Shown here piece by piece: positions 20,499 through 30,236 of a DNA stretch of 64,000 nt; position 1 is the first letter of the stretch, and each line of letters starts with the position of its first letter. The stretch is from assembly GCF_001648175.1 (NCBI RefSeq), contig NZ_CP015243.1:186001-250000 (forward strand). Reading direction: 5' to 3'. The position numbers and the translations under genes were made by a program. Source of the DNA: Halotalea alkalilenta (GTDB taxonomy: Bacteria > Pseudomonadota > Gammaproteobacteria > Pseudomonadales > Halomonadaceae). Below the pieces are notes generated by a model. That model ran no database searches, was not told the DNA's origin, and worked only from the letters and a program-made list of their open reading frames with translations.

Positions 20499-20571
20499 CG
20501 GTAACCATCCAATGCCATCCGCTACCCGAACTGGCGCTCGGCGCTCAGCTCAGGCAGCTGGCCAGCGGTGA

Positions 20572-21981
20572 TCAGACGCTGTAGTAGAGCTCGTATTCCA
20601 CCGGGCTCGGCACCATACGAACCGCATTGACTTCTTCCATCTTGAGTTCGATGTAAGCGTCGATCGTATCGTCGGTGAACACACCGCCAGCGGTCAGGAA
20701 CTCGCGATCCTCCTGCAGCGCTTCCAACGCCTGCTCGAGGCTGGAAGCAACGGTCGGCACCAGCTTGCCTTCTTCCGGCGGCAGGTCATAGAGGTTCTTG
20801 TCCAGCGCGTCGCCAGGATGGATCTTGTTCTGGATGCCGTCGATGCCAGCCATCAGCAGCGCGGCGAAGGCCAGGTAGGGGTTGGCGGTCGGGTCGGGGA
20901 AACGAGCCTCGACGCGCTTGCCCTTCGGGCTCGAGGTGTAGGGAATACGCAGCGAAGCGGAACGGTTGCGCGCGCTGTAGGCGAGCATGACCGGCGCTTC
21001 GAAGCCCGGCACCAGGCGCTTATAGGAGTTGGTCGACGCGTTGGTGAAGGCGTTCAGCGCACGCGCGTGCTTGATCACACCGCCGATGTAATAGAGCGCG
21101 GTCTCGGACAAGCCTGCGTACTCGTCACCAGCGAACATGTTCTGCCCATCCTTCCAGAACGACTGGTGGACGTGCATGCCGGAGCCGTTGTCGCCGGCCA
21201 TCGGCTTGGGCATGAAGGTCGCGGTCTTGCCATAGGCGTGAGCCACGTTGTGGATCACGTACTTCATGGTCTGAACTTCGTCGGCCTTCTTGACCAGGGT
21301 GTTGAACTTGACCCCGATCTCGTTCTGGCCAGCGTTGGCGACTTCATGGTGATGCACTTCGACTTCCTGGCCGACCGCTTCGAGCGTGGAGCACATGGCC
21401 GCGCGCAGGTCGTGGAAGGAGTCGACGGGAGGTACCGGGAAATAGCCGCCCTTGACCCGCGGACGGTGGCCGAGGTTGCCGCCTTCGAGCTTGGTAGAGT
21501 CGGTCGCCCAGGCGCCTTCCTCGGAGGTGATCTTGAAAAACGAGCCGTTCATTTCGTTTTTGAAATGGACTTCGTCGAAGATGAAGAACTCGGGCTCGGG
21601 ACCGAAGAAGGCGGTATCGCCCAGGCCGGTGCTCTGCAGATAGGCTTCGGCACGCTTGGCGATGGAACGCGGGTCGCGTTCGTAGCCTTGCATGGTGGCC
21701 GGTTCGATGATGTCGCAGCGCAGCACGATGGTGGAGTCTTCGGTGAACGGATCCAGGTAGGCGGTTCCGTCTTCCGGCATAAGGATCATGTCGGACTCGT
21801 TGATGCCCTTCCAGCCGGAGATCGAGGAGCCGTCGAACATCTGACCGTTCTCGAAGAACTCTTCATCGACGCTGCGCGACGGGATGGTGACGTGCTGCTC
21901 CTTGCCCTTGGTATCGGTGAAGCGAAGGTCGACCCACTTGGCGTCGTGTTCTTCGATGAGGGCAAGTGTCTTTTCTGCCAT
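20572..21981 (-). CDS. glnA: Glutamine synthetase type I
   Basis: Forms glutamine from glutamate, ammonia and ATP; a dodecameric cytoplasmic enzyme and the centre of ammonia assimilation. The 469-residue length is typical of the adenylylated GSI-beta class. Visible motifs are [31 protein letters not shown], the NGSGMHVH metal/ammonia site, the [10 protein letters not shown] loop and the NLYDLPPEE loop carrying the adenylylated Tyr. GGAG lies 6 nt before the ATG at 21981; the frame continues upstream but without GlnA similarity. A sigma-54 promoter about 195 bp upstream and an NtrC palindrome about 370 bp upstream show nitrogen control. Confidence 0.97.
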   Translation of the reverse strand: MAEKTLALIEEHDAKWVDLRFTDTKGKEQHVTIPSRSVDEEFFENGQMFDGSSISGWKGINESDMILMPEDGTAYLDPFTEDSTIVLRCDIIEPATMQGYERDPRSIAKRAEAYLQSTGLGDTAFFGPEPEFFIFDEVHFKNEMNGSFFKITSEEGAWATDSTKLEGGNLGHRPRVKGGYFPVPPVDSFHDLRAAMCSTLEAVGQEVEVHHHEVANAGQNEIGVKFNTLVKKADEVQTMKYVIHNVAHAYGKTATFMPKPMAGDNGSGMHVHQSFWKDGQNMFAGDEYAGLSETALYYIGGVIKHARALNAFTNASTNSYKRLVPGFEAPVMLAYSARNRSASLRIPYTSSPKGKRVEARFPDPTANPYLAFAALLMAGIDGIQNKIHPGDALDKNLYDLPPEEGKLVPTVASSLEQALEALQEDREFLTAGGVFTDDTIDAYIELKMEEVNAVRMVPSPVEYELYYSV

Positions 21982-22173
21982 GTTGGTCTCCAGTAGGCAC
22001 AGGACTTGAAACGAAATCTTGATCGAGTACCGGGCGACCACGGGCGGGCGCCTCGGGGGAAATCACATGTCGCAGCGGGCTACATGCCCGTCGCGGCCGA
22101 ACCCAGGTCGCGACGGGCGGCCTCCAGGTCGACAGAAGGCGCCTCGACGGCGCTCTGACTGTACCCTTTTGAT

Positions 22174-22188
22174 GCATGGAGCGTGCCA
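22174..22188 (-). promoter_or_regulatory. Sigma-54 promoter of glnA
   Basis: Read on the minus strand, TGGCACGCTCCATGC matches TGGCACG-N4-TTGC at all but one base and has the exact GG-N10-GC spacing. Transcription would start near 22162, leaving a leader of about 180 nt before glnA. Confidence 0.8.
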
Positions 22189-22348
22189 GAATGATGCAGG
22201 TCTTCGAGCTCACCTCATAACCCCATGATTATTATGATTAATCATTCACTAAATAGGGTTTTTTGATACTCTCCGGGGCCAGTGGCGAGCACCTTCAACC
22301 CGTACCAGCATAGCCATCGCACCATTTTGGATCAAAAAAACCGCAAAC

Positions 22349-22365
22349 AGCACCATGCCGGTGCT
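22349..22365. promoter_or_regulatory. NtrC enhancer site of glnA
   Basis: AGCACCATGCCGGTGCT keeps the GCAC-N7-GTGC core in perfect symmetry, with only the outer base of each half changed. It sits about 175 bp upstream of the sigma-54 promoter, a usual enhancer distance. A degenerate half-site (TGCACCATGCG) lies further up at 22476. Confidence 0.65.
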
Positions 22366-22781
22366 TTTGGCATCTTTCTCGCCATCGATTCCGCCTGCCC
22401 TTTAACGACCAAGCCACGGCATCCCCTTCCTTTATATGCTCGGAGAACTTGCCGACGGTGTCGGGCTGAGCGAAGTGCACCATGCGCACGCAACGGCTAT
22501 CCTGTATCCCTTCCGGCGGGTACAATGCCGAGCCAGCCCCTTCCCCGCGCATCCGACGCTCCGTATATCCGCAGCAGCTCGGTGGGTGCGCTAGAACCTG
22601 TCTGAGATCATCGCGAGCCGAGGTCAGGCTTCGATCAATCCGGGGCGCACAGCCAACGAAGAATGGAATTCCCATCGGGATGAACGAGCGATTCATGGCT
22701 CGGCTTGCGTTCGATCTCCCCATGCATGACCCGGCATCGCGGATCACAGACAGGCTTTCAGCAGATTACGGACCATAATTA

Positions 22782-24614
22782 ATGTCACAGCACGAACTCG
22801 ATTCCCGGATCGCCCATATCCGGAACATCGCCATCATCGCCCACGTCGACCATGGCAAGACCACGCTGGTCGACAAGCTGCTCCAGCAGTCGGGCACTCT
22901 CGACCGCCGCACCGAGGGTCAGGAGCGGATCATGGACTCCAGCGACCAGGAAAAGGAACGCGGCATCACCATCCTGGCCAAGAACACCGCGATCCAGTGG
23001 CGCGACTATCACATCAACATCGTCGACACCCCTGGACACGCCGACTTCGGCGGCGAAGTAGAGCGGGTGATGTCGATGGTCGATTCGGTACTGCTGCTGG
23101 TCGACGCGGTCGACGGCCCGATGCCGCAGACTCGCTTCGTCACCCAGAAGGCCTTCGACCAGGGCCTCAAGCCCATCGTGGTGGTGAACAAGATCGATCG
23201 TCCCGGCGCGCGTCCCGACTGGGTCATCGACCAGATCTTCGATCTGTTCGACAACCTCGGCGCCACCGATGAACAGCTCGACTTCCCGATCATCTACTGC
23301 TCCGCGCTCAACGGCATCGCCGGCCTCGACCCGGAAGAGCTGGCCGACGACATGACGCCGATGTTCCAGGCGATCGTCGATATCGTCGAGCCACCCAAGG
23401 TCGAACTCGACGGCCCGTTCCAGATGCAGATCTCCGCGCTCGACTACTCGAGCTACGTCGGTGTCATCGGCGTCGGTCGGATCAAGCGCGGCTCGGTCAA
23501 GCCCAATCAGCAGGTCACCGTGATCGACGTCGACGGCTCTACCCGTCGCGGCAAGATCGGCCAGGTCATGACCCACCTCGGTCTCGATCGGGTGCAGACC
23601 CAGGAAGCCACCGCCGGCGATATCATCTGCATCACCGGGATCGACGAGCTCGGCATCTCCGACACCCTGTGCGACCCGGCCGCGGTCGAGGCATTGCCGC
23701 CGCTGTCCGTCGACCAGCCGACGGTGTCGATGACCTTCCAGGTCAACGATTCGCCGTTCGCCGGCCGCGACGGCAAGTTCGTCACCAGCCGCAACATCAA
23801 GGAACGGCTCGACCAGGAGCTGATCCACAACGTCGCACTGCGCGTCCAGCAGGGCGAGACGCCGGAGAAGTTCATCGTCTCCGGGCGTGGCGAACTGCAC
23901 CTTTCGGTGCTGATCGAGACCATGCGTCGCGAAGGCTTCGAATTGTCGGTCGGCCGCCCCGAGGTAATCATCCGCGAGATCGACGGGGTCAAGCAGGAAC
24001 CGTACGAAGAGGTGATCATCGACTGCGAAGAGCAGCACCAGGGCTCGATCATGGAAGAGCTCGGCTATCGCAAGGGCGAGATGACCAACATGAACCCGGA
24101 TGGCAAGGGCCGGGTGCGTCTGGACTTCATCATCCCCGCGCGTGGGCTGATCGGCTTCCGCGGCCAGTTCCTGACCATGACCTCGGGTACCGGCATCCTC
24201 ACCAGCCGCTTCGATCACTACGGCCCGCTCAAGCCGGATGCCTCGATCGAGCGCCGCAACGGCGTCCTGGTATCGATGGTCACCGGCAAGGCGCTGGCCT
24301 ATGCGCTCTATACCCTCCAGGAGCGCGGCAAGCTGATCATCGACCATGGCACCGAGGTCTACGAGGGGATGCTGATCGGCATCCACAACCGTGCCAACGA
24401 CCTGGTGGTCAACCCGACCAAGGGCAAGAAGCTCGACAACATGCGCGCCTCGGGCAACGACGAGAACATCGTCCTCACCCCGCCGGTACGCTTCTCGCTC
24501 GAACAGGCGATCGAGTTCCTCGACAGCGACGAGCTGGTCGAAGTGACGCCCAACCACATCCGCCTGCGCAAGAAACACCTCACCGAAAACGAGCGCAAGC
24601 GCGCCTCGAAGTGA
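22782..24614 (+). CDS. typA: Ribosome-associated GTPase TypA/BipA
   Basis: Translational GTPase of 610 residues that binds the 70S ribosome and aids ribosome assembly and stress or cold growth. The G-domain shows [33 protein letters not shown] and NKIDRPGA. Domain II and the EF-G-like domains III and V follow, with the BipA-specific C-terminal region ([19 protein letters not shown]). The length is standard. The ribosome binding site is weak. A long open frame on the opposite strand is a codon-bias shadow. Confidence 0.97.
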   Translation: MSQHELDSRIAHIRNIAIIAHVDHGKTTLVDKLLQQSGTLDRRTEGQERIMDSSDQEKERGITILAKNTAIQWRDYHINIVDTPGHADFGGEVERVMSMVDSVLLLVDAVDGPMPQTRFVTQKAFDQGLKPIVVVNKIDRPGARPDWVIDQIFDLFDNLGATDEQLDFPIIYCSALNGIAGLDPEELADDMTPMFQAIVDIVEPPKVELDGPFQMQISALDYSSYVGVIGVGRIKRGSVKPNQQVTVIDVDGSTRRGKIGQVMTHLGLDRVQTQEATAGDIICITGIDELGISDTLCDPAAVEALPPLSVDQPTVSMTFQVNDSPFAGRDGKFVTSRNIKERLDQELIHNVALRVQQGETPEKFIVSGRGELHLSVLIETMRREGFELSVGRPEVIIREIDGVKQEPYEEVIIDCEEQHQGSIMEELGYRKGEMTNMNPDGKGRVRLDFIIPARGLIGFRGQFLTMTSGTGILTSRFDHYGPLKPDASIERRNGVLVSMVTGKALAYALYTLQERGKLIIDHGTEVYEGMLIGIHNRANDLVVNPTKGKKLDNMRASGNDENIVLTPPVRFSLEQAIEFLDSDELVEVTPNHIRLRKKHLTENERKRASK

Positions 24615-24936
24615 GTCTCCGGACCGCCCGCCTTTGGCGGGCGGTTCTGGTATGAGGGCAGAGCATTTCTTCGCTTGATGCCGCGCCTGGCGAGCATGTC
24701 GCCAACCGCGCGATCGACGCCTGATTCTCGACGCTCCCGCGGGACGCACTCTGCGCGACACCATTCCTGATTGCTAGCTCCGCGTCCAAAACCTCCCCAC
24801 CGCAATCGCCGTATTCCGTCGAAACACGTACAAAGGGCCAGGCAGTGTCGTGACTTTGGTCTCATCACTGTCATGAAAACGTCACAATCCCCCGACAGGA
24901 TGGGGCGACCCAGGCACTCGACTGCGAGATATCGGC
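24615..24936. other. Intergenic region typA-uppP
   Basis: A 322-bp gap holding the typA terminator at its left end and presumably the promoter of the first uppP gene at its right end. No other structure or gene is evident. Confidence 0.4.
24623..24645 (+). terminator. Hairpin terminator after typA
   Basis: ACCGCCCGCC-TTT-GGCGGGCGGT is a perfect 10-bp stem with a 3-nt loop starting 9 bp past the stop. The downstream T-run is poor (TCTGGT). Confidence 0.6.
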
Positions 24937-25731
24937 ATGGAATGGACACACCTGATTGTTCTGGCCCTGATCCAAGGGCTCACTGAGTTCCTTCCCGTCT
25001 CATCGTCGGCCCACCTGATACTTCCCTCCCAACTGCTTGGCTGGCCCGATCAAGGACTCGCCTTCGATGTGGCCGTCCACGTCGGCACACTCGCCGCTGT
25101 GGTGCTCTACTTTCGCACCCAGCTGCGCGAGGTGGCGGTGGGCTGGACCCGCCAGTTGACCGGCCACGGCTCGAGCCCCGAAAGCCGCCTCGGCTGGTCG
25201 GTGATCGCCGCCACGTTACCGATACTGGTGGTCGGTGGACTGCTCGCCAACTGGATCGAGCTGACCATGCGCTCGATGACCGTAATCGCCCTGACCACGA
25301 TCATCTTCGGACTGCTATTGTGGTGGGCCGACCGACTCGGCAAGCGCTCCCGCGAAATGCCCCAGATCGATATACGCGTCGCGCTGTTGATCGGCCTTGC
25401 CCAGGTCATCGCTCTGGTGCCCGGTACTTCCCGCTCGGGGATAACCCTCACCGCAGGCCTGCTGCTCGGCTTCACCCGCCAGGCCTCGGCGCGTTTCTCG
25501 TTTTTGCTTTCGATCCCGCTGATCGCCGCCGCCGGCGTATTCAAGGGTGTCGAGCTTTGGCAAACCGGCGGTGTGGACGGCTGGCGCGACCCGCTGCTCG
25601 GCGCAATGATCTCCTTCGTCACCGCGCTGGTCTGCATCAAAGCGTTTCTCGCCCTGCTCGACCGTATAGGCATGCTGCCCTTCGTGATCTATCGACTGGT
25701 GCTCGGTGGCGCCCTGCTGCTGGTGCTGTAG
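24937..25731 (+). CDS. uppP: Undecaprenyl-diphosphate phosphatase, copy 1
   Basis: Inner-membrane phosphatase of 264 residues that recycles the lipid carrier for peptidoglycan synthesis and can confer bacitracin tolerance. The two catalytic motifs are intact: ALIQGLTEFLPVSSSAHL near the N-terminus and LVPGTSRSG in the middle. Several hydrophobic helices span the protein. A second, clearly different paralogue starts 97 bp downstream. The SSSAH form of the first motif resembles E. coli BacA. Confidence 0.93.
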   Translation: MEWTHLIVLALIQGLTEFLPVSSSAHLILPSQLLGWPDQGLAFDVAVHVGTLAAVVLYFRTQLREVAVGWTRQLTGHGSSPESRLGWSVIAATLPILVVGGLLANWIELTMRSMTVIALTTIIFGLLLWWADRLGKRSREMPQIDIRVALLIGLAQVIALVPGTSRSGITLTAGLLLGFTRQASARFSFLLSIPLIAAAGVFKGVELWQTGGVDGWRDPLLGAMISFVTALVCIKAFLALLDRIGMLPFVIYRLVLGGALLLVL

Positions 25732-25827
25732 CTCCTTCGCCTGCGCGGCACGAAGCTCGCAACCGCATTTTCTTCCCCCAGGATCTTCTCCACTGGCCCG
25801 GTGGAGTACGCAAGGAGTTGAACATTC

Positions 25828-26661
25828 ATGACCTTTGGAGACGCCGGTGATGCGCTGATACTAGGCATCGTCGAGGGCTTGACCGAGTTCCTGCCGATCT
25901 CGAGCACCGGCCACCAGATCATCGTCGCCGACCTGCTCAACTTCTCGGGCGACAAGGCGGTCGCCTTCAATGTGATCATCCAGCTCGGCGCGATTCTCGC
26001 CGTAGTGTGGGAGTACCGCGCCAAGATTGCCGGCATTGCGATCAGCCTGCCCACCAACATCGAGTCGCGCCGCTTCGTGCGCAATGTGCTGATCGCCTTC
26101 TTCCCGGCGGTACTGCTCGGCTTGGCCTTCGCCGACGTGATTCAGCACTATCTGTTCAACCCGATCACCGTCGCTGCCGCCCTGGTGATCGGCGGCATCC
26201 TGATCCTATGGGCAGAGAAGCGTAAGCACCTCGTGCGAGCTGAATCGATCGAGCAGATTCGCTGGCACGATGCACTCAAGGTCGGCTGCTGTCAGTGCCT
26301 GGCGCTGATTCCCGGCACCTCGCGCTCCGGCTCGACGATCATCGGCGGGCTGTTCTTCGGCCTCTCGCGCAAGGCCGCGACCGAGTTCTCGTTCTTCCTC
26401 GCCATCCCGACGATGATCGGCGCCACCACCTACATGTTCATCAAGCACGGCAGCACCCTGATCGATGGCAATCTCGGCATGCTCGCGATCGGCTTCGTCA
26501 CCGCTTTCATCTTCGCCATGATCGCGGTGCGCGCGCTGCTGCGCTTCATCGGCCACCACAGCTACGCCGCCTTCGCTTGGTACCGCATCGCCTTCGGTTT
26601 GCTGATCCTCGCGACTTGGCAGTTCGGCTGGATCGACTGGGCCCACGTCACCGAGCTATAG
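25828..26661 (+). CDS. uppP: Undecaprenyl-diphosphate phosphatase, copy 2
   Basis: A second 277-residue UppP/BacA paralogue with both motifs intact but in a variant form: [18 protein letters not shown] and LIPGTSRSG. Outside the motifs it differs markedly from copy 1, so this is not a recent duplication. AAGGAG lies 10 nt upstream of the ATG. The 97-bp gap after copy 1 is short enough for co-transcription. Confidence 0.93.
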   Translation: MTFGDAGDALILGIVEGLTEFLPISSTGHQIIVADLLNFSGDKAVAFNVIIQLGAILAVVWEYRAKIAGIAISLPTNIESRRFVRNVLIAFFPAVLLGLAFADVIQHYLFNPITVAAALVIGGILILWAEKRKHLVRAESIEQIRWHDALKVGCCQCLALIPGTSRSGSTIIGGLFFGLSRKAATEFSFFLAIPTMIGATTYMFIKHGSTLIDGNLGMLAIGFVTAFIFAMIAVRALLRFIGHHSYAAFAWYRIAFGLLILATWQFGWIDWAHVTEL

Positions 26662-26701
26662 CGAGAAATCCGCCTATGCGCCGTGGAGGCATAGACGGCT
26701 C

Positions 26702-28123
26702 CTACGCATAGCGGGTATCAGCGCAGGCCAGGAAGCGGGCGTCCTGCTGGTGGCGCAGCCGCCAGAGCATCGATGTTTCGTCGAGCTCCACATCGCCCCC
26801 GCGAATCGGCTCGCCGGCCGCCACCGCACGCCGCAGCCGACCGGTCGCGGCGAGATAGAACGGCAACGGCGCCTCTTCGGCCAGTGCAGCGGCCGGCACC
26901 AGTGCCGGTCGCAGATGATCGATGGTGTGGTGATGCCCATGCGCGGTGAGCGCAGTGCCAGCGGGCAGGTCGCGCTCGGCGATACCGACCAGATCGAAGC
27001 GCGGCTTCGGTACCCGGGCACCGCTGGAGACGCCGTTGAGCACCGCCTCGAACAGGCTAGTGGCGACTTCGAGCCCGAGCAGATGGCGCGGCAGCAGGAT
27101 CGTCGCGGCGTTGCCGTCGCGAGCGACCAGATGCCCTTTGGCCGCGAGCATCCGCCAGCTCTCGCGGTCATGGCAGCGGACGTTGACGAAGACACCGCCG
27201 GCCGGGCTGAATTCGTCCACCCGGCGCAAGCAGTTGAATACGTCGATCCGCCCTTCACCAGCGAGCAGGCCTCCCAGTTCGCGACGCTCGAAGATATCGG
27301 CGACCTCACCGAGCCGTGCGATCGGGCAGTGCAGCGAAGGCTGGTCGGGCACCAGCGCGCTGTGGTTGGCGACCAGCCCCAGTTCGCAGAGATCCGGCAC
27401 CGCGCGCTGCGGCAGCGCTGCGGCCAGCTGAGCGCGCGCCGCCAACCATTCCGCCAGCGGCTGCCCACCGCGCTGCCAAAGCGTATCGAGGCCGCTTGCG
27501 TCTATCCGCCGCCCGTCACACTCGAGCGTCCGGGCGCAGGGGTCGTAGATGAAGTCGTACTCGCTGGCCTTGCCCGCACTGATCACTTCCAACCCGACTC
27601 GCTCAGCCCAGCTGATCAGGCCCAGCAGCAAACTCGGCTGGTCGCCATCGACCGGCGTCACGATACAGCCGCGCTCTCGCGCCATCTCGGCGAGCATCGG
27701 GCCGACCACGCTGTCGACCTCCTTCGAGGCCAGGGCCAGGTGACGACCGGCCTCTATCGCCAGAACCGCATGGCGGGCGCCGGCCTCGGGCTGCCCGGTC
27801 GCCTCGACGACCATATCGAAGGGCAGCGACAGCGCCATCGCCAGCGAGTCGGTGACCACGCAGTGGCCCGCGTCCCAGGCACGGCGCGCCTCGGTGGGCT
27901 CACGGCAAACGTGGATCTGGTCGAGGGGCCGTCCAGCGGCCCGCAGCGCGGCGACGGCGGTATCAAGATCGAGATCGACGGCGACCCGGGCATCGAGCCC
28001 CGGCACCCTCGGCGCATGCACCAAAAGGCTGCGTCCGAAGCCGCCGCTACCGACCACGCAGGCCTCGACCACCCGCTCACCTCGGCTCGAATCGCCATGA
28101 TCGAAGTAATGCTCCAGGTTCAT
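26702..28123 (-). CDS. SAF-domain NAD(P)-dependent oxidoreductase, homoserine dehydrogenase-like
   Basis: A 473-residue two-part protein. The N-terminal half has a Rossmann motif (VVGSGGFGRSL) and the homoserine-dehydrogenase-like segments VVEATGQPE and LASKEVDSVVGP. The C-terminal part, from about residue 360, resembles a SAF domain (ERDLPAGTAL, AGEPIRGGDV). Proteins of this type occur beside carboxylate or acid-sugar transport genes; the exact reaction is not known to me. Its start overlaps the tctA stop by four bases, making it the last gene of the PdxA2-Tct operon and probably a step in the same pathway. Confidence 0.8.
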   Translation of the reverse strand: MNLEHYFDHGDSSRGERVVEACVVGSGGFGRSLLVHAPRVPGLDARVAVDLDLDTAVAALRAAGRPLDQIHVCREPTEARRAWDAGHCVVTDSLAMALSLPFDMVVEATGQPEAGARHAVLAIEAGRHLALASKEVDSVVGPMLAEMARERGCIVTPVDGDQPSLLLGLISWAERVGLEVISAGKASEYDFIYDPCARTLECDGRRIDASGLDTLWQRGGQPLAEWLAARAQLAAALPQRAVPDLCELGLVANHSALVPDQPSLHCPIARLGEVADIFERRELGGLLAGEGRIDVFNCLRRVDEFSPAGGVFVNVRCHDRESWRMLAAKGHLVARDGNAATILLPRHLLGLEVATSLFEAVLNGVSSGARVPKPRFDLVGIAERDLPAGTALTAHGHHHTIDHLRPALVPAAALAEEAPLPFYLAATGRLRRAVAAGEPIRGGDVELDETSMLWRLRHQQDARFLACADTRYA

Positions 28124-29679
28124 CGTGGGGTCTCCGCGCCCTGCCGGGGCCGCTCCTGCGACGCCTCAGGCTTCATCGCGCTGCGGCGTCGGAAGGCGCG
28201 CAGCCCGATCATTTTCGACACCAACGGCCAAGCCAGCATGAACACCCCCAGACCCATGATCGTCGAGACCAGCGGATTGGACCAGAACACCGCAACGCTA
28301 CCGTCGGAGAACACCATCGACTGGCGGAACGCTTCCTCGGCGCGATCGCCCAGCACCATCGCCAGCACCAGCGGCGCGACCGGGTAGTCGAGCTTCTTGA
28401 ACAGGTAGCCGAGCAGAGCGAAGAGCAGCACCAGCAAGATATCGAAGGTGGAGTTGGCGACCTGGTACACTCCGGTGAAGATCACCGCGATGATCAGGGG
28501 CCCGATGATCGCGAACGGCACCCGCAGGATCGAGGCGTAGAGCGGTACGGTGGCAAGCACCAGCACCACTGCGACCAGGTTGCCCAGGTACATGCTGGCG
28601 ATCAGCCCCCAAACGAAATCCGGCCGTTCGACGAACAGCATAGGCCCCGGGGTGAGCCCCCAGATCATCAGCCCGCCCATCATTACCGCCGCGGTGGCCG
28701 AGCCAGGTACCCCGAGCGCGAGCATCGGCAGCAGTGCTGAAGTACCCGCCGAGTGATCGGCCGCCTCGGGGGAGACGATCCCATTCGGCTCGCCCTTGCC
28801 GAAGCGCTCCGGATGCTTGGAGAAGCGCTTGGCGATGCCATGGCTCATGAACGAGGCCGCGGTCGGGCCGGCCGGAGTGATGCCCATCCAGATCCCGATC
28901 AGGATGCTGCGTACCAAAGCCACTGCGTAGCGCGGCATCTCAGCGGCGGTGCGCAGCACATCCATCGGCTTGATTCGCGCCTTTATCCCCTTGAAATGCA
29001 GCCCTTCCTCAGTGGTGACCATCAGCTCGGCGATGCCGAACAGGCCCATCACCGCGACCAGGAAGCTGATCCCCTTGACCAGGTCGGGAATTCCGAAGGT
29101 CAGCCGCAGCCCGCCCGATACCGCATCCATGCCGACAGTGGCGAATACCAAGCCGAGCGCCAGCGAGACCAGGGTCTTCGAGGGCGCGCTCGAACTCATG
29201 CCGATGAAACTGGCGAAGGCGAGGAAGTAGACCGCGAAGTACTCAGGCGAGGAGAAGCGCAGGCCGAACTCCGCGACCCAGCTGGAGAGCAGCGTGATCA
29301 TCACCACCCCGGCCAGCGCACCCAGCCCGGCGGAGATGAAGGCCAGGGTCAACGCCCGGGTGGCCTGGCCGTCACGCGCCATCGGGTAACCATCGAAGGT
29401 GGTCGCCACCGAAGAGGGCTCGCCAGGGATGTTGAACAGAATCGACGTCGTCGACCCACCGAACAGTGCTCCCCAGTACATGCAGCTGAGCAGGATGATC
29501 GCCGAGATGGGATCCATGGTGAAGGTCAGCGGTAGCAGCAGCGAGACACCGTTGGGGGCGCCCAGGCCCGGCAGCACCCCGACCAGCACGCCCAGCAGCA
29601 CGCCGATCACCATGATCGTAATGTGGTACCAGCTGAGGACGGTGGCGAAACCATCCATCAGATGCATCAGGTTGTCCAT
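28120..29679 (-). CDS. tctA: Tripartite tricarboxylate transporter large membrane subunit
   Basis: A 519-residue inner-membrane subunit with about 11-12 hydrophobic helices. The family motifs VLPGLGAPNGVSLLLPLTF near the N-terminus, GALFGGSTTSILFNIPGEP and LALGVPGSATAAVMMGG are present. It works with TctB and the soluble TctC to import carboxylates. A GGAGG site lies 9 nt before the start. It is coupled to the downstream oxidoreductase gene by an ATGA overlap. Confidence 0.95.
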   Translation of the reverse strand: MDNLMHLMDGFATVLSWYHITIMVIGVLLGVLVGVLPGLGAPNGVSLLLPLTFTMDPISAIILLSCMYWGALFGGSTTSILFNIPGEPSSVATTFDGYPMARDGQATRALTLAFISAGLGALAGVVMITLLSSWVAEFGLRFSSPEYFAVYFLAFASFIGMSSSAPSKTLVSLALGLVFATVGMDAVSGGLRLTFGIPDLVKGISFLVAVMGLFGIAELMVTTEEGLHFKGIKARIKPMDVLRTAAEMPRYAVALVRSILIGIWMGITPAGPTAASFMSHGIAKRFSKHPERFGKGEPNGIVSPEAADHSAGTSALLPMLALGVPGSATAAVMMGGLMIWGLTPGPMLFVERPDFVWGLIASMYLGNLVAVVLVLATVPLYASILRVPFAIIGPLIIAVIFTGVYQVANSTFDILLVLLFALLGYLFKKLDYPVAPLVLAMVLGDRAEEAFRQSMVFSDGSVAVFWSNPLVSTIMGLGVFMLAWPLVSKMIGLRAFRRRSAMKPEASQERPRQGAETPR

Positions 29680-29715
29680 GACGTACGCCCTCCAAGTGGC
29701 GCGGTGCGAAGCGGA

Positions 29716-30207
29716 TCAGTAGATGCCCAGCCACGCCTCCAGCGGCCCTTTGAGCAGCGGGACCTGGAAGCCGATTTCGAAGATCAGGTAGAAGCAGGCA
29801 CTGACCGCGACGCCGGTCGACGCCGCCACCCACCAGCGATAGCTCCCCTGCAAGCGCATCGCGAAGAGCATGTAGAGGAAAGTACCGACGTAGAGACCGA
29901 GCACTACCGAGACCGCCGCATAGCCGACCAGCGGCAAGGTGAAACGAGCGACCGAGCGCGCCCGAGCGCCATCGAGGAAGACCTCATCGAGATGGCGTTT
30001 CCAGATCAATGCGCGCCCCAGGTTGACCAGGCTGCCAAGAACGATCAGCACACCGATGTAGAAGGGAAAGTAGCCTGATGAGGGGCCGCTCGGCTCCCAG
30101 CCGACCCCCGCCTGCCAAGCACCGATGCAGACAGTCACCCCAATCGCGCCAGTGAGCAGCGCGGTCGTGATCTCCATGCTGTGCCGGGACACGTGCTTGT
30201 CAGCCAT
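29716..30207 (-). CDS. tctB: Tripartite tricarboxylate transporter small membrane subunit
   Basis: A 163-residue small subunit with four hydrophobic helices and the usual WEPSGPSSGYFPFYIGVLI stretch after the first. The start at 30207 is chosen because GGAGG lies 5 nt upstream; an earlier start at 30240 would overlap tctC. It sits between tctC and tctA, as normal for this transporter class. Confidence 0.9.
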   Translation of the reverse strand: MADKHVSRHSMEITTALLTGAIGVTVCIGAWQAGVGWEPSGPSSGYFPFYIGVLIVLGSLVNLGRALIWKRHLDEVFLDGARARSVARFTLPLVGYAAVSVVLGLYVGTFLYMLFAMRLQGSYRWWVAASTGVAVSACFYLIFEIGFQVPLLKGPLEAWLGIY

Positions 30208-30236
30208 AGTGACCTCCAAGGTTGGATGGGCAGCGG

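Larger units (their letters stand above)
20179..20571. other. glnA-ntrB intergenic region
   Basis: This 393-bp gap holds, in the direction of transcription (leftward), the glnA terminator, then two palindromes of the form TGCAC-N7-GTGCA, then the ntrB start. No sigma-54 promoter with GG-N10-GC spacing was found, so the sites may repress a sigma-70 promoter, as known for the enteric glnL promoter. Confidence 0.55.
21982..22781. other. Divergent control region glnA / typA
   Basis: An 800-bp gap, one of the longest in the window. It carries the glnA sigma-54 promoter (22174-22188), an NtrC palindrome (22349-22365) and, between them, an AT-rich stretch at 22210-22262 with the palindrome ATGATTAATCAT. 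Such a stretch is a plausible bend or IHF site, although no clear IHF consensus is seen. The half near typA shows a TACAAT hexamer at 22521 but no matching -35. I see no gene in it. Confidence 0.6.

Noticed and set aside
22476..22492. A further NtrC-like site upstream of glnA
   Set aside because: Only the left half (TGCAC) matches; the right half reads ACGCA. It may be a weak site but does not stand alone.
22785..24764. A 659-codon open frame on the strand opposite typA
   Set aside because: It mirrors typA codon by codon, has low-complexity Asp/His/Val-rich sequence and no ribosome binding site. High GC content makes such antisense frames common in this window; similar ones oppose puuA, mtnK, glnA, gltP, dgt and the ABC binding protein.
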